This document shows, piece by piece, positions 17,006 to 26,028 of a DNA stretch of 38,754 nucleotides; position 1 is the first letter of the stretch, and every line of letters starts with the position of its first letter. The notes beneath the pieces are model-generated. The model had not been told where the DNA came from and did no database searches. It saw only the letters and a list, made by a program, of their open reading frames with translations. The stretch spans positions 1 to 38,754 of the forward strand of contig JAGFIT010000028.1 in NCBI GenBank assembly GCA_024103385.1. Reading direction: 5' to 3'. Position numbers and translations under genes: made by a program. Source of the stretch: Vicingus serpentipes (GTDB taxonomy: Bacteria; Bacteroidota; Bacteroidia; Flavobacteriales_E; Vicingaceae).

Positions 17006-18884
17006 TACAATATTTCCCAATCATGTAGTAGGCATTATTAATGCCTAATTCACCGGCTTTACTAAAATCTAAACAGGCTTGTTCAGAATTGTCTATAATC
17101 AGTAAAATTAAAGCACGATTTAAATAAGCTTCTGCAAAATCAGGAGCAATACGTAGTGCTTCACTTAAATCTTCAATAGCACCAATATAGTTGGTGTTTT
17201 GAAATTTTAAAATAGATCGATTAAAAAAAGCATAGGCGAAATTGGGATTTTCTGTAATACATTTATCATAATCCTTAATCACCATATCTGCAGAATAATT
17301 ACTTTGGTAGTTGTTTACCTCAATCTGATTGATGATCTTGTGTATCATGTTTGCTCTTCCAAAATAAGCCATATAATTATGAGGGTCTAACTGGAGCGAT
17401 TCATTGTAGTCAAATATGGCTTTATCATAAATTTGTAGAGAGTTATAAATAGTAGCTCTTTTTAGATAAGCTTCTCCATTAGTAGGGTCTGTTCGAATAG
17501 CTTGATTAACCACTTTTAATTTTTCCTCCTTTAAAGTTTCATTGATGATTTCTTCATCGGTATTCAACAAGTAATAAGGAGAAAAAGCGCGATTTTTCTT
17601 ATTCCAGGAATCAATAATTCTTTTCTCTTTATTGCCCGCAATCAAACTAATGTAAAAGGAGTTGGAGAGCGCAATTTCTTTTTTTGTAATTTCTTGATGG
17701 TTTTTATTGGAACTTCCACTACTAAAATACGTTACTTTGGCTAAGTTTAACTCTTCATTTTCTTTTAAACTATCCGTAATGTTTATCTTAGTTTTGTTAA
17801 TGATTTCAGCAGTTTGTTCGTCATTATTAGCACCAATGTAATCGCCCAATCGTTGTTTGATAGAAGCTCTTAATTTATATCCATCAACAAAATCAGGATA
17901 CAACGATATTGCTTTTTCTACATCTTTTTTTGCTGCTTGTAGGTTTTTTAATTGCTGATAAATAATAGCACGATTGTAATAGGCTAAAATGTTTTTAGGG
18001 TTTAATAAAACTACTTTATTATAGTCTTGTAGTGCGTTTTTAAATTCTTGTTTATCACTATAAATTAGAGCACGGTTGTAATATGCAGAAGAGGAATTAG
18101 GAGAATATTCAATCACTTTATTTAAATCATTCAAAGCATCGTCTGGATGTTCAATCTTGCTGTAAACCATGGCTCGTTGAAAGTAGGCATAACTGTTTTC
18201 AGGATCTAAATGCAATGCATAATTAATATCAGCTAAAGCAGAATCATAGTGCAATAAAAAATATTGAGCAGTAGCTCTCCTTACGTAAGAGTCTGATTTA
18301 AAACGATTATTTTTGATAATTACATTAAAATCGGCTATTGCTGATTCGTAGTGTTGAAGCCCCATTTTAGACATTCCTCGGATAACGTACACCAACTCTT
18401 TTCTAGACCCGTATTTTAAAGCACGTTCACAGTCAGCTATTGATTGTTCAAATTTCTTTAGATAATTATAGGTAATACTTCTATTAAGGTAAATGTTAGG
18501 ATTTGTTGAGTCTATTGCAATGGCCTTATCAAAATCCTCAAAAGCTGCTTTATGTTGAGACAACCTATCTCTAACAGAAGCCCTGATAATATAAGCATCA
18601 ACATTTTTTGGTTTCAGATAAATAGATTTAGTAAAATCGTTTTCAGCACCTATATAATCGCCTAACTCCAATTTAGTCACTCCTCTTAGATAATAAGATT
18701 CATAATTGTTGGAATCACTTTTAATAGCGGCATTAAAATGTTCTAATGCATTTTGGTATTGATGGTCGGATAGTTCTAACCTTCCAATCAATAAATCATT
18801 TTCTTTTTTGACTTGGGCAGTTGAAACAATGGAATAAATCAACAATAAAAAGAAGAAAAAAAGTCTAAAAAAGTGGAAATGCAT
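16998..18884 (-). CDS. Secreted tetratricopeptide repeat protein
   Basis: A 628-residue protein with an N-terminal signal peptide (hydrophobic to about residue 22, ending STAQ) and two arrays of 34-residue TPR units. The first array (about residues 30-350) has around nine units, with repeated patterns such as AYYNRA, LNPKN and ALQDYNK. A non-repeat linker (about 350-455) follows, then a second array of around five units to the end. TPR proteins of this type are periplasmic or cell-envelope scaffolds. Partners cannot be read. The stop codon overlaps the terminator that it shares with the zinc-ribbon gene. Confidence 0.88.
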   Translation of the reverse strand: MHFHFFRLFFFFLLLIYSIVSTAQVKKENDLLIGRLELSDHQYQNALEHFNAAIKSDSNNYESYYLRGVTKLELGDYIGAENDFTKSIYLKPKNVDAYIIRASVRDRLSQHKAAFEDFDKAIAIDSTNPNIYLNRSITYNYLKKFEQSIADCERALKYGSRKELVYVIRGMSKMGLQHYESAIADFNVIIKNNRFKSDSYVRRATAQYFLLHYDSALADINYALHLDPENSYAYFQRAMVYSKIEHPDDALNDLNKVIEYSPNSSSAYYNRALIYSDKQEFKNALQDYNKVVLLNPKNILAYYNRAIIYQQLKNLQAAKKDVEKAISLYPDFVDGYKLRASIKQRLGDYIGANNDEQTAEIINKTKINITDSLKENEELNLAKVTYFSSGSSNKNHQEITKKEIALSNSFYISLIAGNKEKRIIDSWNKKNRAFSPYYLLNTDEEIINETLKEEKLKVVNQAIRTDPTNGEAYLKRATIYNSLQIYDKAIFDYNESLQLDPHNYMAYFGRANMIHKIINQIEVNNYQSNYSADMVIKDYDKCITENPNFAYAFFNRSILKFQNTNYIGAIEDLSEALRIAPDFAEAYLNRALILLIIDNSEQACLDFSKAGELGINNAYYMIGKYCNN

Positions 18885-18937
18885 TTAATACTAATTTAAT
18901 TATTTATTGTCGCGCATTACTACTTTTAAAGTATAAT

Positions 18938-18989
18938 GCCGATATAGGTTTTAAGAAGCATTTATGCGACATTTAAAACCATAATCGGT
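18938..18989. repeat. Long imperfect inverted repeat in the 188-bp gap before the TPR gene
   Basis: The arms are CCGAT (18939-18943) with ATCGG (18984-18988) and GGTTTTAA with TTAAAACC, with a small inner hairpin GCAT-TT-ATGC. It has no T-run, so it is not an obvious terminator. It lies in the intergenic region between two leftward genes. Confidence 0.5.
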
Positions 18990-19072
18990 ACAACAAGTGT
19001 TTTCACAAAAGAACAGAATATTTGGCTGAGAGACTAAGAAATAACTACTTTATATGTTAATAATTTATAAAC

Positions 19073-21778
19073 CTAAGGGAGTTCTTCTAAGTTGTAGGTG
19101 TATATTTTGTTACCATCGCCCACTACTAAGTTTAATGTTTTGTCATTATTAAGATCAGCAATACTAAAAGGAGTTGATCCTGCAAGAGGGAAACCTTCAA
19201 TCATTTTTCCTTCAGAATTAAATAAATAAATTTGACGATTACTTACCAATCCGATTAGGGCAGCTTTATTTGTAGTTGTAAAAAATAAAGGACGGTAAGA
19301 GATAGTATTTTCTAACTCAATTTCAAACACAGGTTTCTTGTCTTCATCAACTACTTTTACTTTGTTTTCGTATGTAAACAAGTAAAGATTACTGTTTAAA
19401 TCGTATTTGCTGTCTTTTTCAACTTTATCAATAACAATTTGTTCTAATTTATCATTTAAAAATAGCTTAAAGATAACTCCATTATTGTCGATAGCTGTTA
19501 AGTAAGTTTTATTGAATTCGTTACTTTTTTTAAGGGCTATATTGGTACTACTAGGTAGGTATTTTTTAAGGCGTAACCGATCCTTACCAGAACGTTCTAC
19601 GACTTTTATTTCTCCACTGTGCAAAGGAATTATAATGTAATCTTTTCCAGAAAATACAGTATGCCAAATTTTCCCGTTAGCAAAACTTTCTGCAGCTTGA
19701 TATTGCCATCCTTCCACCATGTTTCCTTGTGCTGTATAATTGTAAACCATGTTATTATTGCAGCCTATGAGTAAACGGTAATTTTTATTTTTCTCGTAAT
19801 CTAATGGAGTTACTCCATTAGTGGCTTCACTAGGTAATTGTATTGGAAATTTTTCTACGTTGTTTCCATTCCTATCGAGCAAGTACATTTTATTTTTTGT
19901 ATTAAAAAGCAACTGTAATTTGTTGTTTTTGTAGAGGTCTATTTGATGAACTTGACCTATAATAGCTTCTTGTAATTGTTTACTCCAAATTATTTTTCCC
20001 GTATTGCTAATTAAATAAATTTTGTGAGCATCATCTTGAACAAAAACTTCTTTGGTATTACTTTGATGATTAATAACCAGTTGAGGTTTTCTGCTAATGG
20101 TTGAGTCAAGAGCTACTTCCCATAATGAACGTGTATCTTGCTTATATACAGGATTGTATTTTAAGAAGATATTGTTGTAGTAAAGGTTGTTCTTTTTAGC
20201 GTTGACTTGAAATGCAATAGCTTCAAATTTTCGAAATAGTTCTTCTTTTTCCTCAATAATAGGAAGGTAATCCGCTTTAGTAAAATTTTTAAATAGGTTA
20301 ACTGAACGGGCAATGTTTAAATAAACAAATAGATTAGCATCTTCAGCTAGGTTTTCGCTAAATGCTTGTAGATTTTTATTCTTTTTAAATGTTTTTTCGT
20401 TTTTATAATCACTAATAAATACTTTAATGGCATTCTCTGTTTTTGCGAAAACAATGTAATCATTAATGATGGTGTAAAAGGGAGAATCGAAATTGACAAA
20501 TGGTTTTCCTAGCAGGTTTGTAAAAACATTTTTAAGGTCAACTTTATGTATCGGATAATCTTGATAAGCATCAAAAAGGTAAGACTCTTTATTTACTTTT
20601 AGCGCGATAAGGGAAATATCTTCCGTTGCTTTTTCAATTTCATTGGAGTGAAAAATTACATATTGATTATTACTGTAATCATCACTTAAAGGTTCTGTAA
20701 TAATTAAAGCCATTTCGTTTCCGATGTTATTGAGCAATTCTTCTTCCAGATCAATTTCATGCAATTTGCTTTGCTCGTCCAATTGTTTTTGATAATCAAA
20801 AAACTGGTGTTTGCTTTTAAGTAATTGTTTTCTTTTTTCAAAAAAAGTTTTAGCATTACTGAACCCATAATAATACAACAAAGCGGTATTGGCAGGTGTT
20901 ATGTTAAGCAGTTCTGTTTTTTGTGGGGTTTGCTCTTTAAAAAGAGAAAGAAACAAGTTGCTAGAATCGGAAGATAAGGTAAAACCGTTGAGCATTAACG
21001 CATTGGGTTTGATGCTAATATCTAGTTCACTCCAATTAGCGTAGTGCTCTAAGTTAGTACTGTATTTTTTTGCTGAAGGGTTAAGAAATTGACTTACTAT
21101 TTTAGAAAAATAAGTAGGATTGATGTATAAATTCCCATCTTCTGCTTCCCCAGAAGTGGCTAATATTTTCGAGAATTTGGGGTTGTCTAACAGGTTATTA
21201 TCAGCGTTGAGTTGCCGAATAACATCTTCAATTAAAACAGTACTGTAACTAAATGCAAAAATATTTTTATAAAAAGTAAAAGCAATTTTATTGTTGTTTG
21301 TTGTAGGGATAGTATAAATGTTTATGTCATCATAAGCTCTTTGTGAGGGATTACTATGGGTAGAAACTCCAATTTTTTGAACTAACTTTTCCTCTGTAAC
21401 ATTTTCAGGTGTTGCTAGGTAAAAAATAAAATCGAAGTGATTGGCTCCTGATAAATGAGCCGAAGTTAATATAGGTTGCTGAGCAAATGGTTTAAAAGAA
21501 TGCTGAAGTAAAGAGTCAATATACAGCAACTGCTGGTTTACTTGTTGTGTTGTTTTGGTATTGCTCACCAATTCTTCCCATATAATATTGGTAGAGGCAA
21601 TTTTGTTGTACAACAAACTAAAATTATTTTCTTGTAAGATAAATGCTGCATTTTGTGGAACCGCCATCATCAAGTTACTGTTGACAGGCTTTTTTACATT
21701 TTTATAAAAGTTAAAAGCAATGATTCCAACAGCCCCTATTAGGAGAATAAATATGCCAATTAATATTTTTTTTGTCAT
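19073..21778 (-). CDS. Large membrane-anchored protein with a beta-propeller-like C-terminal part
   Basis: A 901-residue protein I cannot name. Residues 4-26 are a single N-terminal membrane anchor (ILIGIFILLIGAVGIIAFNFY). Residues 35-560 form a large region with possible alpha/beta folding (possibly DUF3352-like). Residues 575-895 look like a seven- or eight-bladed propeller, with repeated segments of the kind VFVQDDAHKIYLISNTGKI and RQIYLFNSEGKMIEGFPLA. The end FSIADLNNDKTLNLVVGDG resembles the DxNxDxxxDL FG-GAP/VCBS calcium motif. The bulk of the protein probably sits in the periplasm. A short palindrome AACTATT-AC-AATAGTT lies just upstream of the start. Confidence 0.7.
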   Translation of the reverse strand: MTKKILIGIFILLIGAVGIIAFNFYKNVKKPVNSNLMMAVPQNAAFILQENNFSLLYNKIASTNIIWEELVSNTKTTQQVNQQLLYIDSLLQHSFKPFAQQPILTSAHLSGANHFDFIFYLATPENVTEEKLVQKIGVSTHSNPSQRAYDDINIYTIPTTNNNKIAFTFYKNIFAFSYSTVLIEDVIRQLNADNNLLDNPKFSKILATSGEAEDGNLYINPTYFSKIVSQFLNPSAKKYSTNLEHYANWSELDISIKPNALMLNGFTLSSDSSNLFLSLFKEQTPQKTELLNITPANTALLYYYGFSNAKTFFEKRKQLLKSKHQFFDYQKQLDEQSKLHEIDLEEELLNNIGNEMALIITEPLSDDYSNNQYVIFHSNEIEKATEDISLIALKVNKESYLFDAYQDYPIHKVDLKNVFTNLLGKPFVNFDSPFYTIINDYIVFAKTENAIKVFISDYKNEKTFKKNKNLQAFSENLAEDANLFVYLNIARSVNLFKNFTKADYLPIIEEKEELFRKFEAIAFQVNAKKNNLYYNNIFLKYNPVYKQDTRSLWEVALDSTISRKPQLVINHQSNTKEVFVQDDAHKIYLISNTGKIIWSKQLQEAIIGQVHQIDLYKNNKLQLLFNTKNKMYLLDRNGNNVEKFPIQLPSEATNGVTPLDYEKNKNYRLLIGCNNNMVYNYTAQGNMVEGWQYQAAESFANGKIWHTVFSGKDYIIIPLHSGEIKVVERSGKDRLRLKKYLPSSTNIALKKSNEFNKTYLTAIDNNGVIFKLFLNDKLEQIVIDKVEKDSKYDLNSNLYLFTYENKVKVVDEDKKPVFEIELENTISYRPLFFTTTNKAALIGLVSNRQIYLFNSEGKMIEGFPLAGSTPFSIADLNNDKTLNLVVGDGNKIYTYNLEELP

Positions 21779-21904
21779 TCTTTAACTATTACAATAGTTG
21801 TATATATAAGTTGTAAAAATAAGCGCTATAAAAGAGTTGTGAGAAAGGTGTTTGGGAAACAATTAACAACTTAAAGTTAATTAGGTGTTATTGATGTTTG
21901 TTGT

Positions 21905-23083
21905 TTAATTTTTTCTTGATTTTAAAAGAAAAAATAAGGTAATACCTCCTAACACTAAAAATAAAATTCCTGTCAGCAATAAAGCCTGTTGAACCGAATA
22001 TACATCGGCAAAATAGCCTAAAAAAGGAGAGATAGAAGCAAATAATAATCGAATAATAAAACTTCGGATGGACATCACAGTTGCTCTCATTTCAGAAGGG
22101 GTTTCTCTGTTCATGTAATCTCTTAGAATGGGTGTAGCTATTCCTCGTGTGAAGTAAAAAACTAATAAAGTAATTAGCCCCCAATAATTCACCAATTGGC
22201 TTGAACAGATGTAGCAGCTAGTTAGCAAAATTAAAATTAGAATGAGTATTAATTTTGTGTTTAAAATTTTTTCTATTTTGTGTGCATAGAAGGCTGTGGA
22301 AGCCACAGCAAAGTTTAATCCGGCACCAATAATACCATAATAGATACCGTCTTTAATACCTATAACTTGAAAATAAGGTTGAGCAAACCAGGCCATGGTC
22401 AAAGTAGCGGCACCCACTATCGAAGAATAAAAAATATAATAACGTAATAGTGTATTTTCTTTTAACGAAAACTGGATGATGTTTTTCATGTTTTTCCATG
22501 GTTTAGTAACTCCATCTTTTAGTTTTTCAGACTGAGGTTCAACTAATAAAAAAGCAATAAAAAAACCAATAAACGCAATACCTATTTGAAAGTAAAAAGG
22601 AGTTCTCAAGGTGAAGTCGGCTAAAAAACCTCCAATAATAAAAGCGATGGATTCTGCAAAATTTCCCATAGAAATGGTTCTTCCTTCTAATTTGATAAAA
22701 TCTGATTGTCGGTTGAGTTGTTTTAAGGAGTCATACATTAGTGCGGTATCTGAACCAGAGACAAAACTTTGTCCAATACCCAAACAGAGCGCAGCGGGTA
22801 AGAACCCCCAAAAGCCGTAGGTAATGGAGTAAATCACTATACCTAAAAAACCAAACCCTGTGCCTATAACCATTGATTTTTTTCTTCCTAATACATCTGC
22901 AACATATCCTGATGGAATTTCAATAGTGGCAACAGTAATAGAGTATATGGCTTGGAGCACCATAATGTCTTGAATGTCCATTCCGTTTTCTTGAAAAAAC
23001 AAGTAGATGGTAGGCATAAAAAGCATCATCCACTTTGATGCTTTTATGACGTATAATTTCCAAATATTTGAACTGACGCTCAA
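21905..23083 (-). CDS. Major facilitator superfamily transporter
   Basis: A 392-residue inner-membrane protein with about twelve hydrophobic segments. Motif A between helices 2 and 3 is present as SGYVADVLGRKKSM. The length is normal for a drug-efflux or sugar/metabolite MFS carrier. The substrate is not predictable from the sequence. The start lies 1 bp after the aroQ stop, so the two genes form an operon on the minus strand. A role in exporting an aromatic compound would be attractive given aroQ, but the link may be only positional. Confidence 0.88.
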   Translation of the reverse strand: MSVSSNIWKLYVIKASKWMMLFMPTIYLFFQENGMDIQDIMVLQAIYSITVATIEIPSGYVADVLGRKKSMVIGTGFGFLGIVIYSITYGFWGFLPAALCLGIGQSFVSGSDTALMYDSLKQLNRQSDFIKLEGRTISMGNFAESIAFIIGGFLADFTLRTPFYFQIGIAFIGFFIAFLLVEPQSEKLKDGVTKPWKNMKNIIQFSLKENTLLRYYIFYSSIVGAATLTMAWFAQPYFQVIGIKDGIYYGIIGAGLNFAVASTAFYAHKIEKILNTKLILILILILLTSCYICSSQLVNYWGLITLLVFYFTRGIATPILRDYMNRETPSEMRATVMSIRSFIIRLLFASISPFLGYFADVYSVQQALLLTGILFLVLGGITLFFLLKSRKN

Positions 23084-23084
23084 G

Positions 23085-23510
23085 TTATTTTTTGATAGAA
23101 AGAAAGTGTAAAATGGCTAATCGGTATGAATTAAGGCCTAATCCAGTAATTACTCCAACACAGTTTTTTGCCATTAACGATTGGTGTCTGAATTCTTCTC
23201 GGGCATAAACATTAGAAATGTGTACTTCTATCACTGGAGTCTCTATTCCAGCAATGGCATCACCAATTCCAACGGAGGTGTGTGTGTATGCACCAGCATT
23301 CATGATAATTCCATCATAAATAAAACCTACTTCGTGCAGTTTGTTAATCAATTCACCTTCTACATTGCTTTGGTAATATTCAAAATCAACGTTAGAAAAT
23401 TCAGCTTCCAATTTTTTATAATAATCCTCAAAAGAGTTATCTCCATAAATAGTAGGCTCTCTTTTTCCAAGTAAATTTAAATTAGGACCGTTGATAATTA
23501 GTATTTTCAT
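23085..23510 (-). CDS. aroQ: Type II 3-dehydroquinate dehydratase
   Basis: A 141-residue type II dehydroquinase, the third enzyme of the shikimate pathway, which converts 3-dehydroquinate to 3-dehydroshikimate. Motifs: NGPNLNLLGKREP with the catalytic region near Tyr22 (YGDNSFED), YQSNVEGELINKLHE, NAGAYTHTSVGIGDAI, and VIEVHISNVYAREEFRHQS. The length is normal. It is the first gene of an operon with the MFS gene. A -7 element is at 23528-23535. Confidence 0.96.
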   Translation of the reverse strand: MKILIINGPNLNLLGKREPTIYGDNSFEDYYKKLEAEFSNVDFEYYQSNVEGELINKLHEVGFIYDGIIMNAGAYTHTSVGIGDAIAGIETPVIEVHISNVYAREEFRHQSLMAKNCVGVITGLGLNSYRLAILHFLSIKK

Positions 23511-23527
23511 AAAAAATTGCTATTGCA

Positions 23528-23535
23528 CAAAGATA
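23528..23535 (-). promoter_or_regulatory. -7 promoter element for aroQ
   Basis: Minus strand TATCTTTG, exact TAnnTTTG, 17 nt before the aroQ ATG. No clear -33 TTTG is visible. Confidence 0.45.
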
Positions 23536-23557
23536 TATATTTGTAGTTAAATAATTA

Positions 23558-23644
23558 CGTCATTGCGAACGTAGTGAAGCAATCTTATTAAAAACAGACC
23601 AGATTGCTTCCTGCTTTTGCTTTCGCAAAACACTCGCAATGACG
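23558..23644. repeat. REP-like palindromic element ending at the xerD region
   Basis: The outer arms CGTCATTGCGA (23558-23568) and TCGCAATGACG (23634-23644) are exact complements. An inner pair GAAGCAATCT / AGATTGCTTC is also present, with a small hairpin TTTTGCTTTCGCAAAA near the right end. Elements beginning CGTCATTGCGAG are common in Bacteroidota intergenic regions. It encodes nothing, but it places an ATG in frame with xerD. Confidence 0.8.
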
Positions 23645-23656
23645 GTTTGTTTTTGT

Positions 23657-24562
23657 ATGAACTGGACTCCCACTATAAAAGGCTTTAAATCGTATCTGCA
23701 ATTAGAGCGTTCTCTATCAGAAAACTCTATTGAAGCTTACTTGCGTGATGTGGAGAAATTGCTTCAGTTTTTAGAAATGCAAGAAATTGATGTTCAGCCA
23801 GAAAAAGTAAAACAACAGCACATTGAATCATTTTTACAATGGGTGAGCGAGATTGGATTAAATGCTCGATCTCAAGCTAGAATTTTGTCAGGATTAAAAG
23901 CGTTTTATAAATATTTAATGATGGAGGACATTATTGATGTGGCTCCTACAGAACTATTAGAAGCACCTAAAATAGGTAGAAAACTTCCTGAAGTGTTAAG
24001 TTACGAAGAAATTAATCAACTAATTAATGCCGTTGATTTAAGCTCTCCTGAAGGAGAGAGAAACAAAGCTATATTGGAAACTTTATATAGTTGTGGTCTG
24101 CGTGTATCAGAGTTAGTGAACTTGAGATTATCTAATTTACTATTAGATGAGGGTTTTATTCGTGTTGTCGGTAAGGGAGATAAAGAGCGGATTACTCCTA
24201 TAGGAAGAGTAGCAATAAAACACATTAATATTTATATAAAAAGTAAACGAAACCATATGGATAACATTGAGAAATCCAGTGAAGATATTTTATTTTTAAA
24301 CAGAAGAGGGAAGCAATTAACACGGGTAATGATTTTTACCATTATTAAAAATTTAGCAATAAAAGCAGGAATTGAAAAAACGGTTAGTCCTCATACATTT
24401 AGACATTCTTTTGCTACACACTTAGTAGAAGGAGGCGCTGACTTAAGAGCTGTGCAAGAAATGTTAGGGCATGAGTCCATTACCACTACGGAAATATATA
24501 CCCACTTGGATAGGGAGTATTTACGACAAGCTATTTTAGAATTTCATCCTAGAGCTAAGTAA
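23657..24562 (+). CDS. xerD: Site-specific tyrosine recombinase XerD
   Basis: A 301-residue tyrosine recombinase. The N-terminal SAM-like core-binding domain (about residues 5-90) includes SLSENSIEAYLRDVEKL. The catalytic domain has R149 in CGLRVSEL, a Lys in VVGKGDKER, HTFRHSFATHL, GHESITTTEIYTH, and the nucleophile Y281. With XerC it resolves chromosome dimers at dif; in Bacteroidota a single Xer protein may do both jobs. I chose ATG at 23657 (MNWTPTIKGFKSYL) over the in-frame ATG at 23639, which lies in the right arm of the palindromic repeat. XerC and XerD are hard to separate by eye. Confidence 0.88.
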   Translation: MNWTPTIKGFKSYLQLERSLSENSIEAYLRDVEKLLQFLEMQEIDVQPEKVKQQHIESFLQWVSEIGLNARSQARILSGLKAFYKYLMMEDIIDVAPTELLEAPKIGRKLPEVLSYEEINQLINAVDLSSPEGERNKAILETLYSCGLRVSELVNLRLSNLLLDEGFIRVVGKGDKERITPIGRVAIKHINIYIKSKRNHMDNIEKSSEDILFLNRRGKQLTRVMIFTIIKNLAIKAGIEKTVSPHTFRHSFATHLVEGGADLRAVQEMLGHESITTTEIYTHLDREYLRQAILEFHPRAK

Positions 24563-24592
24563 ATTTTTGTAATTTGGGATTAAAATTAATTA

Positions 24593-25969
24593 ATGAGCGA
24601 AAATCAAACGATAAGAAATAACTGGGAAACAGAATTAGACAAGATAGCTTTAAAATATCACATCATTACTTTATGGGTAGCTGTTGTATTTAATTTATTG
24701 TTCTTTATTACGGATTATATTAATATGCACCAGTATTGGAGAGAATTTTTAACTTTTAGGGTAGTGGTGTCATCGATTTGTTTGATTACGGTTTTGTTTT
24801 ACAAACAATTAAAAATTTCTATCCAATTAATGGGGGTTATCCCTGTATTACTCATTTCAATAGAAAATGCATTTATATGGGGCTGTATGGATGCTGAACA
24901 TTTACAAAGACATACCTTAGCATATATGGCACTATTTATTGGCTCGGGGATGTTTGTTTTTTATCATGTATATTATTCTGTATTTATTGTTATAGCAAGT
25001 GTTATAGCAAACATTGTATTTTTCTATTTTAATAGTCCGTTAACTCCAGAAGAAATTTTGGTAAATGGAGGTTTTCTTACAGCTGCCGTTGCCGTTTTTT
25101 CTATTCTGTTGATAAAGATGCGGCTTCGATTAACTAAAAAGGAGTTGATTGCCCGTTTTGCATTAGAAGCTTCTAAACATCAGCTTCAGATAAAAAATAA
25201 AGAAATTGTGGATAGCATCAATTATGCGAAGCGTATTCAAAGTGCACTAATCCCGCCTGTAGAGGTGGTGAAAGACATATTACCTAATTCTTTTTTGCTA
25301 TTTAAACCAAAAGATATTGTTAGTGGCGATTTTTATTGGGTAACAGCAATAGATACAGCAAAAGGTGATAAAAGAGTTGCTTTTAGTGTTGCCGATTGTA
25401 CAGGGCATGGTGTGCCAGGAGCTTTTATGAGTATTATAGGATTGAAAATTTTTAATCAAACGATCAAACAAGAGGATATTAACTCACCTGCTAAAGTGTT
25501 AAATTATTTGAATAAGGAAGTTTATCAAGCCGTCAATAAGCATTCTAAATCAGACAATGTAATAAGAGATGGAATGGATGTCGCTTTTTGTGTTATTGAT
25601 TTTGATTCATTATTGTTGTCTTTTTCAGGAGCTCAAAACCCAGTTTATATTGTTCGTAATAAAGAATTAACGGAAATTAAAGGAGATAAACAACCTATTG
25701 GTTCAGACGAGGGAGGAATTTCTTTTACGGATAAAGAGCTTCAACTAGAGAAAGGAGATATGATTTATATATTTTCTGATGGTTATGCAGACCAGTTTGG
25801 AGGAGCTAAGGGTAAAAAATTCAAATACAGCCAATTTAAGGAGACTTTAATAACTTATTCAGATAAAAGTATAGAAGAGCAGGAGCATCAATTAGAAAAA
25901 TTATTTGAAGATTGGAAGGGCGATTTGGAACAGCTAGATGACGTTTGCGTACTAGGTGTTAGAGTGTGA
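24593..25969 (+). CDS. Membrane-bound SpoIIE-type (PP2C-like) serine/threonine phosphatase
   Basis: A 458-residue protein. The N-terminal part (about residues 25-185) has roughly six membrane segments. A coiled-coil linker (about 190-220) leads to a PPM/SpoIIE phosphatase domain (about 225-458) with the metal-binding aspartate motifs SGDFYWV, ADCTGHGVPGAFMSIIG and FSDGYADQFGG, ending LDDVCVLGVRV. Such phosphatases act on anti-anti-sigma or other Ser/Thr-phosphorylated proteins. No anti-sigma partner is next to it. The membrane part is probably the sensor, and its signal is unknown. Confidence 0.88.
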   Translation: MSENQTIRNNWETELDKIALKYHIITLWVAVVFNLLFFITDYINMHQYWREFLTFRVVVSSICLITVLFYKQLKISIQLMGVIPVLLISIENAFIWGCMDAEHLQRHTLAYMALFIGSGMFVFYHVYYSVFIVIASVIANIVFFYFNSPLTPEEILVNGGFLTAAVAVFSILLIKMRLRLTKKELIARFALEASKHQLQIKNKEIVDSINYAKRIQSALIPPVEVVKDILPNSFLLFKPKDIVSGDFYWVTAIDTAKGDKRVAFSVADCTGHGVPGAFMSIIGLKIFNQTIKQEDINSPAKVLNYLNKEVYQAVNKHSKSDNVIRDGMDVAFCVIDFDSLLLSFSGAQNPVYIVRNKELTEIKGDKQPIGSDEGGISFTDKELQLEKGDMIYIFSDGYADQFGGAKGKKFKYSQFKETLITYSDKSIEEQEHQLEKLFEDWKGDLEQLDDVCVLGVRV

Positions 25970-26028
25970 TAATGTCTTCCTAGTTGTCTTCTAGCTTTAT
26001 TTCTTATAAATGATTATTTTTACTTCCA

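Noticed and set aside
19020..19040. Thiamine (THI-box) riboswitch fragment GGCTGAGAGA
   Set aside because: The conserved downstream THI-box blocks are not present and the neighbouring genes are unrelated to thiamine.
23639..23656. Longer N-terminus of XerD
   Set aside because: The first ATG lies in the palindromic element and adds six residues not typical of the family.
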